Source of the DNA: Actibacterium atlanticum
GTDB taxonomy: Bacteria; Pseudomonadota; Alphaproteobacteria; Rhodobacterales; Rhodobacteraceae
Length of the DNA: 55,188 nt
Assembly (NCBI RefSeq): GCF_000671395.1
Contig: NZ_AQQY01000014.1
Span: forward strand, 1-55,188
Direction: 5' to 3'
The notes below the pieces were generated by a model. That model saw only the letters and a program-made list of their open reading frames with translations, ran no database searches and was not told where the DNA came from. Positions within the stretch are counted from its first letter, which is position 1. Each line of letters opens with the position of its first letter. Positions 25,336 to 33,545 of this stretch are shown piece after piece. Position numbers and translations under genes: made by a program.

Positions 25336-25914
25336 CTACCAGACGTCGGGATCAATGCCTTTCGCACGCAAATCGGCGAACTTGTCTTGCAGGAACCGTT
25401 GAAACGGTTGATTACTGTAACTTTCACTTACAACATATTCTAATGATGACAGAAAATGGAATGGCTTAAAGTATCCAGGCAGCCGGAATAGCTCCTTCGC
25501 CACCCCGTTTTCATCGCGTCCAAAGATCACCGTCGAGGGCGTAAAGTTCACTGCCCACTTGGCAGCAAGGTTGCGCTCCTCCAGGGCGGCGCCATCAAAG
25601 TCCAAAACTTCGCGTGCGCCCCATAGATCAAGTTGGATGACATCAAAGTTCGACGTCAGATAGTCGACGATTTCGACGCGCTCAAAGTTAACTTCATGCA
25701 GCTCGCGGCAATAGGGGCACCCGGCCTGTTCAAACAGTACCATCAGATACCGGCCTTCGTCCTGCGCGGTGGTCAGATCGTCGTCCAATTCAAGAAAACT
25801 GTCGGTGAACCAAGGCTGTTTGTGTAGCCCATCATCACCCAGTTCAGCCGTCCAACTGACGCGCGGAAACGCCAGTGCGCCCGCCGCCAATATCGCAGTG
25901 CGTCGTGTAATCAT
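25336..25914 (-). CDS. SoxW-like periplasmic thioredoxin (second copy)
   Basis: The 192-residue protein has a twin-arginine or Sec-type signal (MITRRTAILAAGALAFP) and the redox motif C66-P-Y-C69 after VLFEQAG. It closely parallels SoxW at 32156: both have GDDGLHK after the signal, the acidic stretch before the CxxC, and the ATKWAVNFTP/AQRWGVMFTP type cis-Pro region. SoxW-type thioredoxins reduce or maintain Sox proteins together with the membrane protein SoxV. The ATG has GGGAGGA upstream. It lies between a terminator hairpin after soxD and soxE, so it may be expressed at a lower level. Confidence 0.85.
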   Translation of the reverse strand: MITRRTAILAAGALAFPRVSWTAELGDDGLHKQPWFTDSFLELDDDLTTAQDEGRYLMVLFEQAGCPYCRELHEVNFERVEIVDYLTSNFDVIQLDLWGAREVLDFDGAALEERNLAAKWAVNFTPSTVIFGRDENGVAKELFRLPGYFKPFHFLSSLEYVVSESYSNQPFQRFLQDKFADLRAKGIDPDVW

Positions 25915-25953
25915 GATGTCCTCCCTGCCCCATGATAACACAGTCAAACGAAA

Positions 25954-25980
25954 ACGGGCGGCCCGCGATGGACCGCCCGT
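25954..25980 (-). terminator. Intra-operon terminator after soxD
   Basis: ACGGGCGG and CCGCCCGT pair perfectly and, on the minus strand, are followed by TTTCGTTTG. It lies 21 bases after the soxD stop and would end or attenuate the soxXYZABCD transcript before soxW2-soxEF. Confidence 0.75.
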
Positions 25981-26001
25981 TCTGATCAGATGTGGTTGGC
26001 G

Positions 26002-26637
26002 TTATTCCGTGTCCGGGGTCACGTCCAGAACCATGGCACGCATGGTGATTTCGACGCTGTCTTTGCAGTTTTCCATGCAGGGACTGTCGTTCCAGAAATG
26101 GGCCTCAGCGGTTTCACGGTCATCAATGATGAAGCCACCGGCGTTGGGCATTTCGACCTCAAGGAAGTTTTCGTTCGACAGAACGAAATCGTCATCCACC
26201 ATGTCGTTGGAATAGAGGATATAGGCCACAATGGCATAGACATCATCCGGCTCAAGGCTTTGGGCATAGCCAAACGGCATGGACCGGTTCACATAGTCCC
26301 AAGTGGTCGACAGGTACGGCCAGTACGAGCCAACGGTTTTCAGCGGGTCTTCGTGGTCCAGCGTGTCGGCACCACCGGCCAGTTTTGGCCAGTTGTCGAC
26401 GCCTTCGGCAAAGTCACCATGGCAATAGGCGCAGGCTTCGGCAAAGACTTCTTCGCCATATTCAACCGAGCCAGAGCCCGCCGGCAAGCCGGTGCCATCG
26501 GGCGCGACGTCCACATCCCATGCTGCGACTTCTTCAGGCAGAGCTTCGCGGCCAAGGCCGTATTCACCCGCCACGACCGGGGCTGTGATCAGGGTTGCGG
26601 CGATGGTGCCTGCAATCAGATTACGATACTTCGACAT
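26002..26637 (-). CDS. soxD: Sulfane dehydrogenase cytochrome subunit SoxD, single-heme form
   Basis: SoxD is the cytochrome c partner of SoxC in the Sox(CD)2 complex, which oxidises the sulfane sulfur bound to SoxYZ. This copy has 211 residues, a signal peptide ending near VVA (23) and one heme motif CAYCH at 69-73. The Paracoccus protein is a diheme cytochrome of about twice the length; the second heme domain is missing here, and the C-terminal CMENC pair (187-191) lacks a His. No remnant is seen downstream, where a terminator follows at once. It overlaps soxC by 17 bases. Confidence 0.88.
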   Translation of the reverse strand: MSKYRNLIAGTIAATLITAPVVAGEYGLGREALPEEVAAWDVDVAPDGTGLPAGSGSVEYGEEVFAEACAYCHGDFAEGVDNWPKLAGGADTLDHEDPLKTVGSYWPYLSTTWDYVNRSMPFGYAQSLEPDDVYAIVAYILYSNDMVDDDFVLSNENFLEVEMPNAGGFIIDDRETAEAHFWNDSPCMENCKDSVEITMRAMVLDVTPDTE

Positions 26638-27898
26638 TCTCTGCCTCCCCGCTTTCCTTGACCCACCAGGTCTGAATGCAGTTGTTGTGGTAAATCGAGT
26701 TCAGACCGCGCACATCGCGCAACTGCGCTTTGGTCGGCTGCACATAGCCGGTGCTGTCTTTCGCCCGCGATTGCAGCAGCATTTCAGAACCATCCCAGTT
26801 GATATCCAGGTAGAAGCGGGTCAGCGCTTTATCGTCGCCGGGCTGTGCCAGACGGGCCTCTTGCCAGTTTTTGCCACCGTCAATGGACACATCCACCCCG
26901 GTGATCGACCCGCGCCCCGACCATGCAAGGCCGGTGATCACCAACGGACCCGCGCCATGCGGAATGGGCGATTGCGGGCTGGGCGAGGTGACAACCGATT
27001 TGGCGTCCATTTCCCAGGTCCACTTGCGGCTGGTGCCGTCTTCCAGCGTATCGGTGTACTTGGAGGTTTCTTCACGGCTTTCAATGGCTTGGTTGGTGAC
27101 TTCAATGCGGCGCAACCACTTGACCCACATGTTGCCTTCCCAGCCGGGCACAACCAGACGCACCGGATAGCCATGCTCCATCCGCAGGGCTTCGCCGTTG
27201 GCTTTGAACGCCACCAGAACGTCGTCCAGTGCCTTTTCCATCGGAATCGAACGGCCATTCGACGAGGCATCGGCCCCTTCCACATAAACCCATTTGTCTT
27301 TCAGGTCGCCTGCGGCGCCCAGACCGGCCTCTTCCAGCAGGGTACGCAGGCTAACGCCCGAATATTCCATGTTGTGGATCATGCCGTGGGTGAACTGTGC
27401 ACCGTTCAGCTGCGCGCCGGCCCATTCCATGCCGGTGTTCGCCGCGCATTCGCAGAAGTAGACTTTGTTGGTGCGCGGGAAACGCTCCAGATCTTCGTAG
27501 GTAAAGATCAGCGGTTTATCGACCAGCCCGTTGATCATCAGGCGGTAGTCTTCTTTGCGCAGCTCAATCGCGCCCGAATGGTGGCGTTCAAACGCACAGC
27601 CCTGCGGGGTGATCGTGCCGTCCAGCGCGTGGATCGGGGTGAAGTTGATCGAGCTGATGGTGTCCGCCGTCAGCCATTCAACATTGCGGCGCACCACGTC
27701 GGATTCATATTCGATCGGCATGCCATAGGGCGTGGCATCGACGCCGTCGCCGGTATAGCTGGCCCAGTCCTGAACTTCGGTGATCAGCGGATCGGGTTCA
27801 CCCGCCTGGGCCGCCCCTGCGGCAGCCGCGCCACCGGCGGCAATTCCGGCTTTGATAAAGCCGCGACGGGTGGTCGTCGGGTCTGACTTGTCTGTCAT
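26621..27898 (-). CDS. soxC: Sulfane dehydrogenase molybdoprotein SoxC
   Basis: SoxC is the molybdenum-cofactor subunit, related to sulfite oxidase, that oxidises SoxY-bound sulfane sulfur. From MTDKSDPTTTRRGFIK the protein has 425 residues with a Tat signal (RR at 11-12). The Mo ligand is C151 in YFCECAANTG, and HSGAIELRKEDYRLMINGLV is a sulfite-oxidase-family landmark. The C-terminal dimerisation domain (VDVSIDGGKNWQEARL) is present. The start is preceded by CAGGAGG. An upstream reading to 28117 enters soxB and is rejected. It overlaps soxD. Confidence 0.96.
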   Translation of the reverse strand: MTDKSDPTTTRRGFIKAGIAAGGAAAAGAAQAGEPDPLITEVQDWASYTGDGVDATPYGMPIEYESDVVRRNVEWLTADTISSINFTPIHALDGTITPQGCAFERHHSGAIELRKEDYRLMINGLVDKPLIFTYEDLERFPRTNKVYFCECAANTGMEWAGAQLNGAQFTHGMIHNMEYSGVSLRTLLEEAGLGAAGDLKDKWVYVEGADASSNGRSIPMEKALDDVLVAFKANGEALRMEHGYPVRLVVPGWEGNMWVKWLRRIEVTNQAIESREETSKYTDTLEDGTSRKWTWEMDAKSVVTSPSPQSPIPHGAGPLVITGLAWSGRGSITGVDVSIDGGKNWQEARLAQPGDDKALTRFYLDINWDGSEMLLQSRAKDSTGYVQPTKAQLRDVRGLNSIYHNNCIQTWWVKESGEAENVEVS

Positions 27899-27962
27899 GT
27901 GGCAACCTCCTGTTAGAGTGTTGAAATCTGTGCGCTCGCGCAACGCGGTTAAGAAGGGGCGC

Positions 27963-29654
27963 CTAGGCCCCGGTGACTTTGACCGATTTGTTCGGATCGA
28001 TGCTGATCGTGCCCTGGCGCTTGATGTAACTTTCCACGACATCCCAGATCGGCGGTCCTTCGGTGCCTTCGTTGACCGAAGCCCAACCCGAAACGACATA
28101 GGATTTCGCGGGATCAATCGCCTCGCCGGTTTTTAGCAACGTCATGTTGGTGATGCGGCTGCCCTGCGGCTTGGACACGTCAATGTGGTAGCCCATACCG
28201 CCAACGCGCACCATGTCACCGCCCTGCTGGTAATAAGGGTCGGGGTTGAACAGGTTGTCAGCCACGTCTTCCAGAATGACGTGCAGGGTTTCACCGGTCA
28301 TTTCAGAACGATAGGCATTCGGATAGGACATCGAGGTGGCGTTGAACACGTCCTCGCGGGTGATCTTATCACCCGGTGTCAGGCTCGGCCCCCAACGGAA
28401 ACCCGGGGAAAGGGCGATGTCGGCCTCACGCTCGTCAATCAGGGCGTTGCAGATCAGATCATCCCAGGTGCCGTTAAAATTGCCACGGCGATACAAAAGG
28501 CTATCTGTCTGGCCCAGCACTTCGGACATTTCTGCTTCATAGGGCGCGCGCTCGGCGTCGATCACGGCGGCGACGTCTTTGTCGGCTTCGATCACATCCG
28601 AGAACACCGGGATCAGCTTATGGCGGAAGCCCAGAAGTTGACCGTTCTGCACATCCAGGTCCAGACGGGTCACGAACTTGCCGTTCGAGCCAGAGGCGAT
28701 CAGCATGGTGTTGTTCACCATCACCGGCTCGGGCAAAGCGTCATGGGTGTGACCGGTCAGGACGACGTCGATGCCATCCACCTGACTGGCCATCTTGCGG
28801 TCTACATCAAAGCCGTTGTGCGACAGCACAACCACCAGATCGGCACCTGCGTCACGCACCTCGGCCACGACTTCGCGCATGCGTTCTTCACGCACGCCGA
28901 AGGACAAGCCCGGGAACATCCAGTTGGGGTTGGCAATGGGGAGGTACGGGAAGGCCTGACCGATCACGGCCACCTTGGCCCCGCCGCGCTCGAACATCTT
29001 ATAGGGTTCATAAGCGGGTTCGTCCCACTCGTTGTCAAAGATGTTGGCGCCCAGAAAGGCAAAGGGCAGCTCGTCCACGATTTCATTGACGCGGTCATGG
29101 CCCAGCGTGAATTCCCAGTGCGAGGTCATCGCATCAGGTTTCAGCGCGTTCATGACATTGACCATGTCCTGCGCGTCGGTTTTGAAACAGGTGTACGAAC
29201 CATGCCAGGTATCGCCCCCATCCAGCAGCAGCGCGTCAGGACGGTCTGAACGGATCGCGTTCAGGATCGTGGCGACGCGATCAAGGCCGCCCATTTTACC
29301 ATAGCCTTTGGCCAGCGCACTGAAGTCCTGATAGGTCAGCGCATAAGCCTCGGGCGTGCCCGCAGTCATGTTGAACATCTTCAGGAAATCCGCCCCGGTC
29401 ACATGCGGCGGCAGGCCGTTCACATCGCCGATCCCAAGGTTGATTTCAGGCTCGCGGAAGTAGATTGGCTTTAGCTGGCCGTGGATGTCGGTCACATGCA
29501 CCAGCGTGATGTTTCCATAGGTATCAAAGCCCAGAAGGTCATCCTGAGTCAGCGTTTGCTGGGCAGCCAGTTTGGCCCAGTTGCCTACGCCTGAGGCTCC
29601 GACAATTGCCGAAGCCGCAACCGAGGCCTGCAAGAAATCACGCCGCGAAATCAT
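27963..29654 (-). CDS. soxB: Thiosulfohydrolase SoxB
   Basis: SoxB hydrolyses the terminal sulfone from SoxY-bound intermediates, releasing sulfate. The 563-residue protein belongs to the 5'-nucleotidase-like dimanganese family. A Tat signal lies at MISRRDFLQ. Metal motifs are VTDIHGQLKP, GDTWHGS, the SHWEFTLG region, LSHNGFDVD and TGHTHD, all as expected. I start at 29654, with GGAGAG nine bases upstream; a TTG seven codons earlier is possible. It follows soxA after a 126-base gap that contains a strong hairpin. Confidence 0.96.
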   Translation of the reverse strand: MISRRDFLQASVAASAIVGASGVGNWAKLAAQQTLTQDDLLGFDTYGNITLVHVTDIHGQLKPIYFREPEINLGIGDVNGLPPHVTGADFLKMFNMTAGTPEAYALTYQDFSALAKGYGKMGGLDRVATILNAIRSDRPDALLLDGGDTWHGSYTCFKTDAQDMVNVMNALKPDAMTSHWEFTLGHDRVNEIVDELPFAFLGANIFDNEWDEPAYEPYKMFERGGAKVAVIGQAFPYLPIANPNWMFPGLSFGVREERMREVVAEVRDAGADLVVVLSHNGFDVDRKMASQVDGIDVVLTGHTHDALPEPVMVNNTMLIASGSNGKFVTRLDLDVQNGQLLGFRHKLIPVFSDVIEADKDVAAVIDAERAPYEAEMSEVLGQTDSLLYRRGNFNGTWDDLICNALIDEREADIALSPGFRWGPSLTPGDKITREDVFNATSMSYPNAYRSEMTGETLHVILEDVADNLFNPDPYYQQGGDMVRVGGMGYHIDVSKPQGSRITNMTLLKTGEAIDPAKSYVVSGWASVNEGTEGPPIWDVVESYIKRQGTISIDPNKSVKVTGA

Positions 29655-29745
29655 GTCCGTCGTCTCTCCGTTCAAGATGCACCTGTCCTGCCCGGTGACA
29701 TGAAGGCACCGGCAGACATGCGCGTGGTAAAGGAACTAACGAATA

Positions 29746-29772
29746 CCCTGCGCGCGAAAACGGCGCGCAGGG
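29746..29772 (-). terminator. Strong hairpin between soxA and soxB
   Basis: CCCTGCGCGC and GCGCGCAGGG form a perfect 10-base stem with a 7-base loop, eight bases after the soxA stop. There is no T tract on the minus strand, so it may protect the 3' end of the upstream mRNA or reduce soxB expression rather than end all transcripts. Confidence 0.55.
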
Positions 29773-29780
29773 CGGTGTTT

Positions 29781-30638
29781 TTAGTTACGCACCGATGGTC
29801 CTTCGACCGACAGCCCGTTGCCGCGCGAGGCCACATAAAGCTCTAGCGCAACGAAGTCTTCCGAACCCGGGCTGAACGTTTCAGCGCGGGTATCGCGAAC
29901 ACAGCCTTTGAAACGCGCGTGAACCGAGTTCAGCTTGGCGTTTTTCAGACGGTAGGTCGGGAACCCGTTGATCTGACCCTGACTAAGGTGGTCAGCACGG
30001 ATCAGGTTGCCATAGTTGTCCTCGTGACAGTTCGCGCAGCTCAGTTCCAGCTGACCGGTGCGGGTGTAGTAGAGCTCTTTGCCCTGCTCCCACATCATTT
30101 CAGCCGGACCATCAATGGCCACGTTCACCGGCATTCCACGCGATTGCACGGAAATCAAAGCAACCATGTTGGTCATGCTGCCACTGGTGTATTTCCAAGG
30201 CTCGGCGTCCATTGCATTGGTGCGGCAGTCGTTGATCTGCATTTCAAGCGTGCGAACCTCCCCTGCGGATTCAACCCACTTTGGGTAAACCGCGCGCACG
30301 CCTTTCATGCCCTCTTCGACATCGCCGTGGCACGAAGCACAGGACTTGCCGTTCTTTCCCTCGACCTCGGCCCACCGTTCAGCGGCTTGATCCACAAAGA
30401 TCATGCCCGGATTGTCGAAGTCGTCCATTTGCAAGGCTTGCGTTTCATCCGAACGGAAAACCCAACCCGAGTAGATCGTGGAAAGGTTTTCGACATGGGC
30501 TGGCGCATCCGTGCGCACAACCATTTCGATCTCCTCGTTCACGACCAGATTGGCCTCTTCGTCGGCCGAAGCACTGCCCGCCACAAGGGCCAGCATCGCA
30601 ACGGTACTGCCTAGCGTTTTCAGCTGGGTACGTTTCAT
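29781..30638 (-). CDS. soxA: Diheme cytochrome c SoxA
   Basis: SoxA, with SoxX, couples thiosulfate to the cysteine of SoxY. The 285-residue protein has a signal peptide ending near ASA (25). Two heme motifs are visible, CASCH (100-104) and CANCH (201-205). Of the single cysteines, C246 in FKGCVRDTRAE matches the active-site cysteine that ligates the catalytic heme and becomes a persulfide. The two-heme form corresponds to the Paracoccus type. It lies between soxZ and soxB in the main operon. Confidence 0.95.
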   Translation of the reverse strand: MKRTQLKTLGSTVAMLALVAGSASADEEANLVVNEEIEMVVRTDAPAHVENLSTIYSGWVFRSDETQALQMDDFDNPGMIFVDQAAERWAEVEGKNGKSCASCHGDVEEGMKGVRAVYPKWVESAGEVRTLEMQINDCRTNAMDAEPWKYTSGSMTNMVALISVQSRGMPVNVAIDGPAEMMWEQGKELYYTRTGQLELSCANCHEDNYGNLIRADHLSQGQINGFPTYRLKNAKLNSVHARFKGCVRDTRAETFSPGSEDFVALELYVASRGNGLSVEGPSVRN

Positions 30639-30670
30639 TCGTTTCCTCCCTGAATTGATGAAACCGTCGC

Positions 30671-31000
30671 TTAGCCGATCGCCACTGACTTAGCGGTGTC
30701 ATAGACCGATCCGTCATCGTCGTACCAAGTGAACTTGAATTCACCGGCCTCGGGCACAGTGGCTTCGAATTCGACATACGGGTTGGTCGAGATCGCAGGT
30801 TCAAGCGTGACGCTGATCACGTTCTGACCGTTAAAGTCGCATGTGAAGCGATTGATGATCGAACGCGGGATCACGTTGCCTTCTTTGTCCTTACGCTGAC
30901 CCGATTCCATCTTGTGGCTGATCAGGGTCTTGATGGTGATAGCTTCACCAGCAGATGCGGTTTTGGGGACTTTGACGCGGGGTTTTACACCAGATGCCAT
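30671..31000 (-). CDS. soxZ: Sulfur carrier complex subunit SoxZ
   Basis: SoxZ is the cysteine-free partner of SoxY in the periplasmic carrier complex. The 109-residue protein begins MASGVKPRVKVPKTASAGEAITIKTLISHKMESGQR and ends with the ENFGEFKFTWYDDDGSVY-like strand pattern of the SoxZ Ig-like fold. It has no signal peptide, as expected, because it is exported with SoxY through the Tat system. The gene lies 18 bases after soxY. Confidence 0.95.
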   Translation of the reverse strand: MASGVKPRVKVPKTASAGEAITIKTLISHKMESGQRKDKEGNVIPRSIINRFTCDFNGQNVISVTLEPAISTNPYVEFEATVPEAGEFKFTWYDDDGSVYDTAKSVAIG

Positions 31001-31018
31001 TGTTGTTTCTCCTGTAAC

Positions 31019-31435
31019 TTAGCCGCCGCAGCCGCCGATGGTGACTTTCACGGTGTTGGACGCGCGGGCAAAGCTGCCGTCGGCCATTTTCGCAATTGCG
31101 ACAACGTCCTGCGTGCCGGCCAGACGAATACGGGTCGAGGCCATCTGGGTCGCAGCCAGCGGGCCGAACTCAAATGTGCATACGCCCGGTGTCGGGTTGC
31201 CCGTGGCCAGAATCATGACCGCAGTCGCGCCGGGGGCGTCGACCGAAATCGGAACCGTGTTCCCGTTCTCTGCAATCTCGGGGGTGGTCAGGTCGATCCC
31301 TGCGTCGCCCATATCTGCACCGCCGGTGAAGGCTGCGATGGCATCGTCGACCGAGGCCAACGCGCTGATCGGCAATGCCGCGACAGCAGCGGCACCAGCG
31401 CCAAGCGCAATCGCGCTACGTCTCGTCAGTTCCAT
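31019..31435 (-). CDS. soxY: Sulfur carrier protein SoxY
   Basis: SoxY carries the sulfur intermediates on a C-terminal swinging arm. The 138-residue protein starts with a Tat signal (MELTRRSAIALGAGAAAVAALPISALA) and ends in the diagnostic GGCGG motif with C136 as the attachment site. It lies between soxX and soxZ and should be exported folded together with SoxZ. Confidence 0.96.
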   Translation of the reverse strand: MELTRRSAIALGAGAAAVAALPISALASVDDAIAAFTGGADMGDAGIDLTTPEIAENGNTVPISVDAPGATAVMILATGNPTPGVCTFEFGPLAATQMASTRIRLAGTQDVVAIAKMADGSFARASNTVKVTIGGCGG

Positions 31436-31469
31436 AGGTTTCTCCTTGCTCGTCAGAAATCCCGAAGGA

Positions 31470-31952
31470 TTACTCTTCTTTCAGTGTCATCAGATAAGCG
31501 ACCACATCCTCGATCTGCTGCGCTGTCAGAAGCGGCGGCAGGGGATCGGTTTTCGCGGCTTTGCCGGTATAAGCATCACCCGGGCGAATATATCCGGTGG
31601 TCTTATAGAAGGCGGGCATGATCGTGCCCTCGTAGGTCTTTTTGGCGTTGGCGACGATGCCACGAATTTCGGCTTCGTTCCAACGATCCGCAACCCCATC
31701 CAGCACCGGTCCGACTTCACCGTGAAACGGTACGTCTTCGACCAGCTCGGTGACGGCGTGACACGACACGCAGTTGCCTTCGCTTTTGGTGCTGAAAACT
31801 TTGCGGCCCATCTCCGCATCGCCGGGTGCACCCGACAAGGATACGGCAACCGCTCCAGCATCGTCATATACGACGTTCAGAGGCGCGACTTCCGCCGAGG
31901 CAAGGCCTACACCTGCCATCAATGATGCGGCGATCAGTATTGCACGTTTCAT
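31470..31952 (-). CDS. soxX: Monoheme cytochrome c SoxX
   Basis: SoxX is the small cytochrome that accepts electrons from SoxA. The 160-residue protein from MKRAILIAASLM has a signal peptide ending near ASA (20), a single heme site CVSCH (61-65), and a Met ligand in GTIMPAFYKT. It is the first gene of the structural sox operon. I start at 31952, where AGGAG lies upstream; an extension of 30 residues runs into the promoter region and lacks a signal peptide. The gap to soxW contains the likely SoxR-controlled promoter. Confidence 0.94.
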   Translation of the reverse strand: MKRAILIAASLMAGVGLASAEVAPLNVVYDDAGAVAVSLSGAPGDAEMGRKVFSTKSEGNCVSCHAVTELVEDVPFHGEVGPVLDGVADRWNEAEIRGIVANAKKTYEGTIMPAFYKTTGYIRPGDAYTGKAAKTDPLPPLLTAQQIEDVVAYLMTLKEE

Positions 31953-32155
31953 ATGTAAAGACTCCTCCCAGTGTCCTTTTCCCTGTGCTATTTCTAGCGG
32001 ACGTGTTCCATCGCATGCAATAACAAATATAGTTTTTTGCATATTTTTATTTGCGCGGAACGAAACATTGTATTCTCTTACTGCCGCTGGGCGGTATTAA
32101 CTTCCTCAGAATGCCGCAGCGCAGAGATATTATTCCGCGCCCAAACACATTCCAA
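31953..32155 (-). promoter_or_regulatory. soxW-soxX intergenic promoter region, candidate SoxR site
   Basis: This 203-base gap is much more AT-rich than its surroundings. It contains AACAAATATAG and TTGCATATTTTTATTTG (32037-32053), the GCATATTT core of which recurs in the soxS/soxV gap. In Paracoccus and Pseudaminobacter, SoxR is known to bind the soxW-soxX and soxS-soxV intergenic regions, which fits these two places. Confidence 0.55.
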
Positions 32156-32719
32156 TTACTTCATATTATCAGCGAGGTAGCGCGCAACATACTTCTGAAA
32201 GTGCTCGTCGCCTTCGTATCCGCGCTCCAGAACCCAGGACAGTAATGCCGCCGTTGTGCCTTTGCCAAAGGCCCCTGGCATGGTCACCGCTGCCCCCTGC
32301 CCTGCGTGGCCAGATGCGGGCGCTTCTTCGCCGATAAACATCATTGTCGGCGTAAACATGACACCCCAGCGCTGCGCCATTTTGCGTTCGCTCAGAGCCG
32401 TTCCGTCAAAATCCGTCACCTCGATATCACCAAACAGATTCATCTGAACGACATAATAATTTTCGCGGATCAGGGCTTCGATCTTGGGGTCGGGAAAGAC
32501 CTTTTCGTGCATCTCTTTGCAATAGATACAGCCGCGTTGTTCCCAGATGATCAGCAGCCGCTTGCCCTCGGCCTTGGCGCTTTCCAGATCTTCGGCCATA
32601 TCCATAAACGTGTCTTGCAGCCAGTCAGGTTTATGTAACCCGTCGTCACCCATCGGGGCAGCGGCCCAGACCGGCGCCGCAATGACCAACGCGGCCAGAA
32701 AAGTTTTGAACAGGTTCAT
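32156..32719 (-). CDS. soxW: Periplasmic thioredoxin SoxW
   Basis: SoxW is a thioredoxin-fold protein thought to receive electrons from SoxV and keep Sox components active. The 187-residue protein starts with a signal peptide (MNLFKTFLAALVIAAPVWA) and has the redox motif C64-I-Y-C67 after IIWEQRG, then the cis-Pro region VMFTPTMMF. It lies 23 bases after soxV and upstream of the soxX promoter. A second copy of the same type lies at 25336. Confidence 0.9.
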   Translation of the reverse strand: MNLFKTFLAALVIAAPVWAAAPMGDDGLHKPDWLQDTFMDMAEDLESAKAEGKRLLIIWEQRGCIYCKEMHEKVFPDPKIEALIRENYYVVQMNLFGDIEVTDFDGTALSERKMAQRWGVMFTPTMMFIGEEAPASGHAGQGAAVTMPGAFGKGTTAALLSWVLERGYEGDEHFQKYVARYLADNMK

Positions 32720-32742
32720 CTTTGGCTCCTCCCTTAAAGTGT

Positions 32743-33480
32743 TTAGCCGATGGACGTGGCCCACGGCATGTGTCGGATCATGAAATCCGCGATGATCGAA
32801 ACAGAGTTGGTGGCAATCAGCAGTCCGAACAGGATCAACATCCCGCCCATCACCTTCTCGACGTGACCCATGTATTTACGGTTGCGCTGCATCCAGTTCA
32901 GAAACGGACGCGCAAACAGCGCCGCCAGCACGAACGGAAAGGTCATGGCCAAGCCATAGACCGCCAACAAACCTGCCCCTTGCGCAATGTTCCCCATCCC
33001 GCTGGCCATCATCAGGATCGCCGCCAGCGCCGGCCCTACGCACGGGGTCCAGCCAAAGCCAAACGCCAGCCCCATCAGATAGGCCCCCAAAACTGAACTG
33101 GGTTCTGAACTGCTTTCAATCCGCGCTTCACGGTACAAAAACGGAATGCGCAGAATGCCCAGAAAATGAAGACCAAACAGGATCAGGATCGCCGCCGCCA
33201 CATAGGATAACGGCTCCATATACTGGCGGAACGCCTGTCCCAGCGCCGTGGCCCCCATGCCCAGCAACATGAAAATCGACGTCACCCCCAAGGCAAAAGC
33301 GATGGCTGAAAACACCAACCGCCGCTGCGCTCCCGGCGCGATAGAGTTATCCCCGCGCAGCTCGGACATTGAAATTCCGGCCATATAGCAAAGGTAAAAC
33401 GGCACCATTGGCAGGATGCAGGGTGACAGAAATGAAAGCAGCCCGGCAAGCGCGGCACCGCCGAAAGAAATGTCCAGCAC
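32743..33480 (-). CDS. soxV: CcdA-like membrane protein SoxV
   Basis: SoxV moves reducing equivalents from the cytoplasm to the periplasm, to SoxW. The 245-residue protein has about six membrane segments and the CcdA cysteines, C21 in LSFLSPCILP and another in GWTPCVGP. I place the start at the GTG at 33480 because AAGGGAGG lies six bases upstream and LDISFGGAALAG is the expected N terminus; an ATG nine codons upstream would put that ribosome site inside the gene. It is divergent from soxS. Confidence 0.9.
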   Translation of the reverse strand: MLDISFGGAALAGLLSFLSPCILPMVPFYLCYMAGISMSELRGDNSIAPGAQRRLVFSAIAFALGVTSIFMLLGMGATALGQAFRQYMEPLSYVAAAILILFGLHFLGILRIPFLYREARIESSSEPSSVLGAYLMGLAFGFGWTPCVGPALAAILMMASGMGNIAQGAGLLAVYGLAMTFPFVLAALFARPFLNWMQRNRKYMGHVEKVMGGMLILFGLLIATNSVSIIADFMIRHMPWATSIG

Positions 33481-33545
33481 CTTGGCCTCCCTTGCCGACA
33501 TCGTCAAAACACATTACGTTGTATGCATATTTAGGGAAAGCAAAA
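33481..33545. promoter_or_regulatory. soxS-soxV divergent promoter region, candidate SoxR site
   Basis: The 65-base gap between the divergent soxV and soxS genes holds GTTGTATGCATATTTAG, with the palindrome TATGCATA at 33522-33529 and the GCATATTT element shared with the soxW-soxX gap. SoxR of other bacteria binds this same intergenic place. Confidence 0.55.

Noticed and set aside
26492-27886. A 464-codon plus-strand frame opposite soxC and soxD
   Set aside because: Antisense shadow; soxC and soxD are certain from cofactor and heme motifs.
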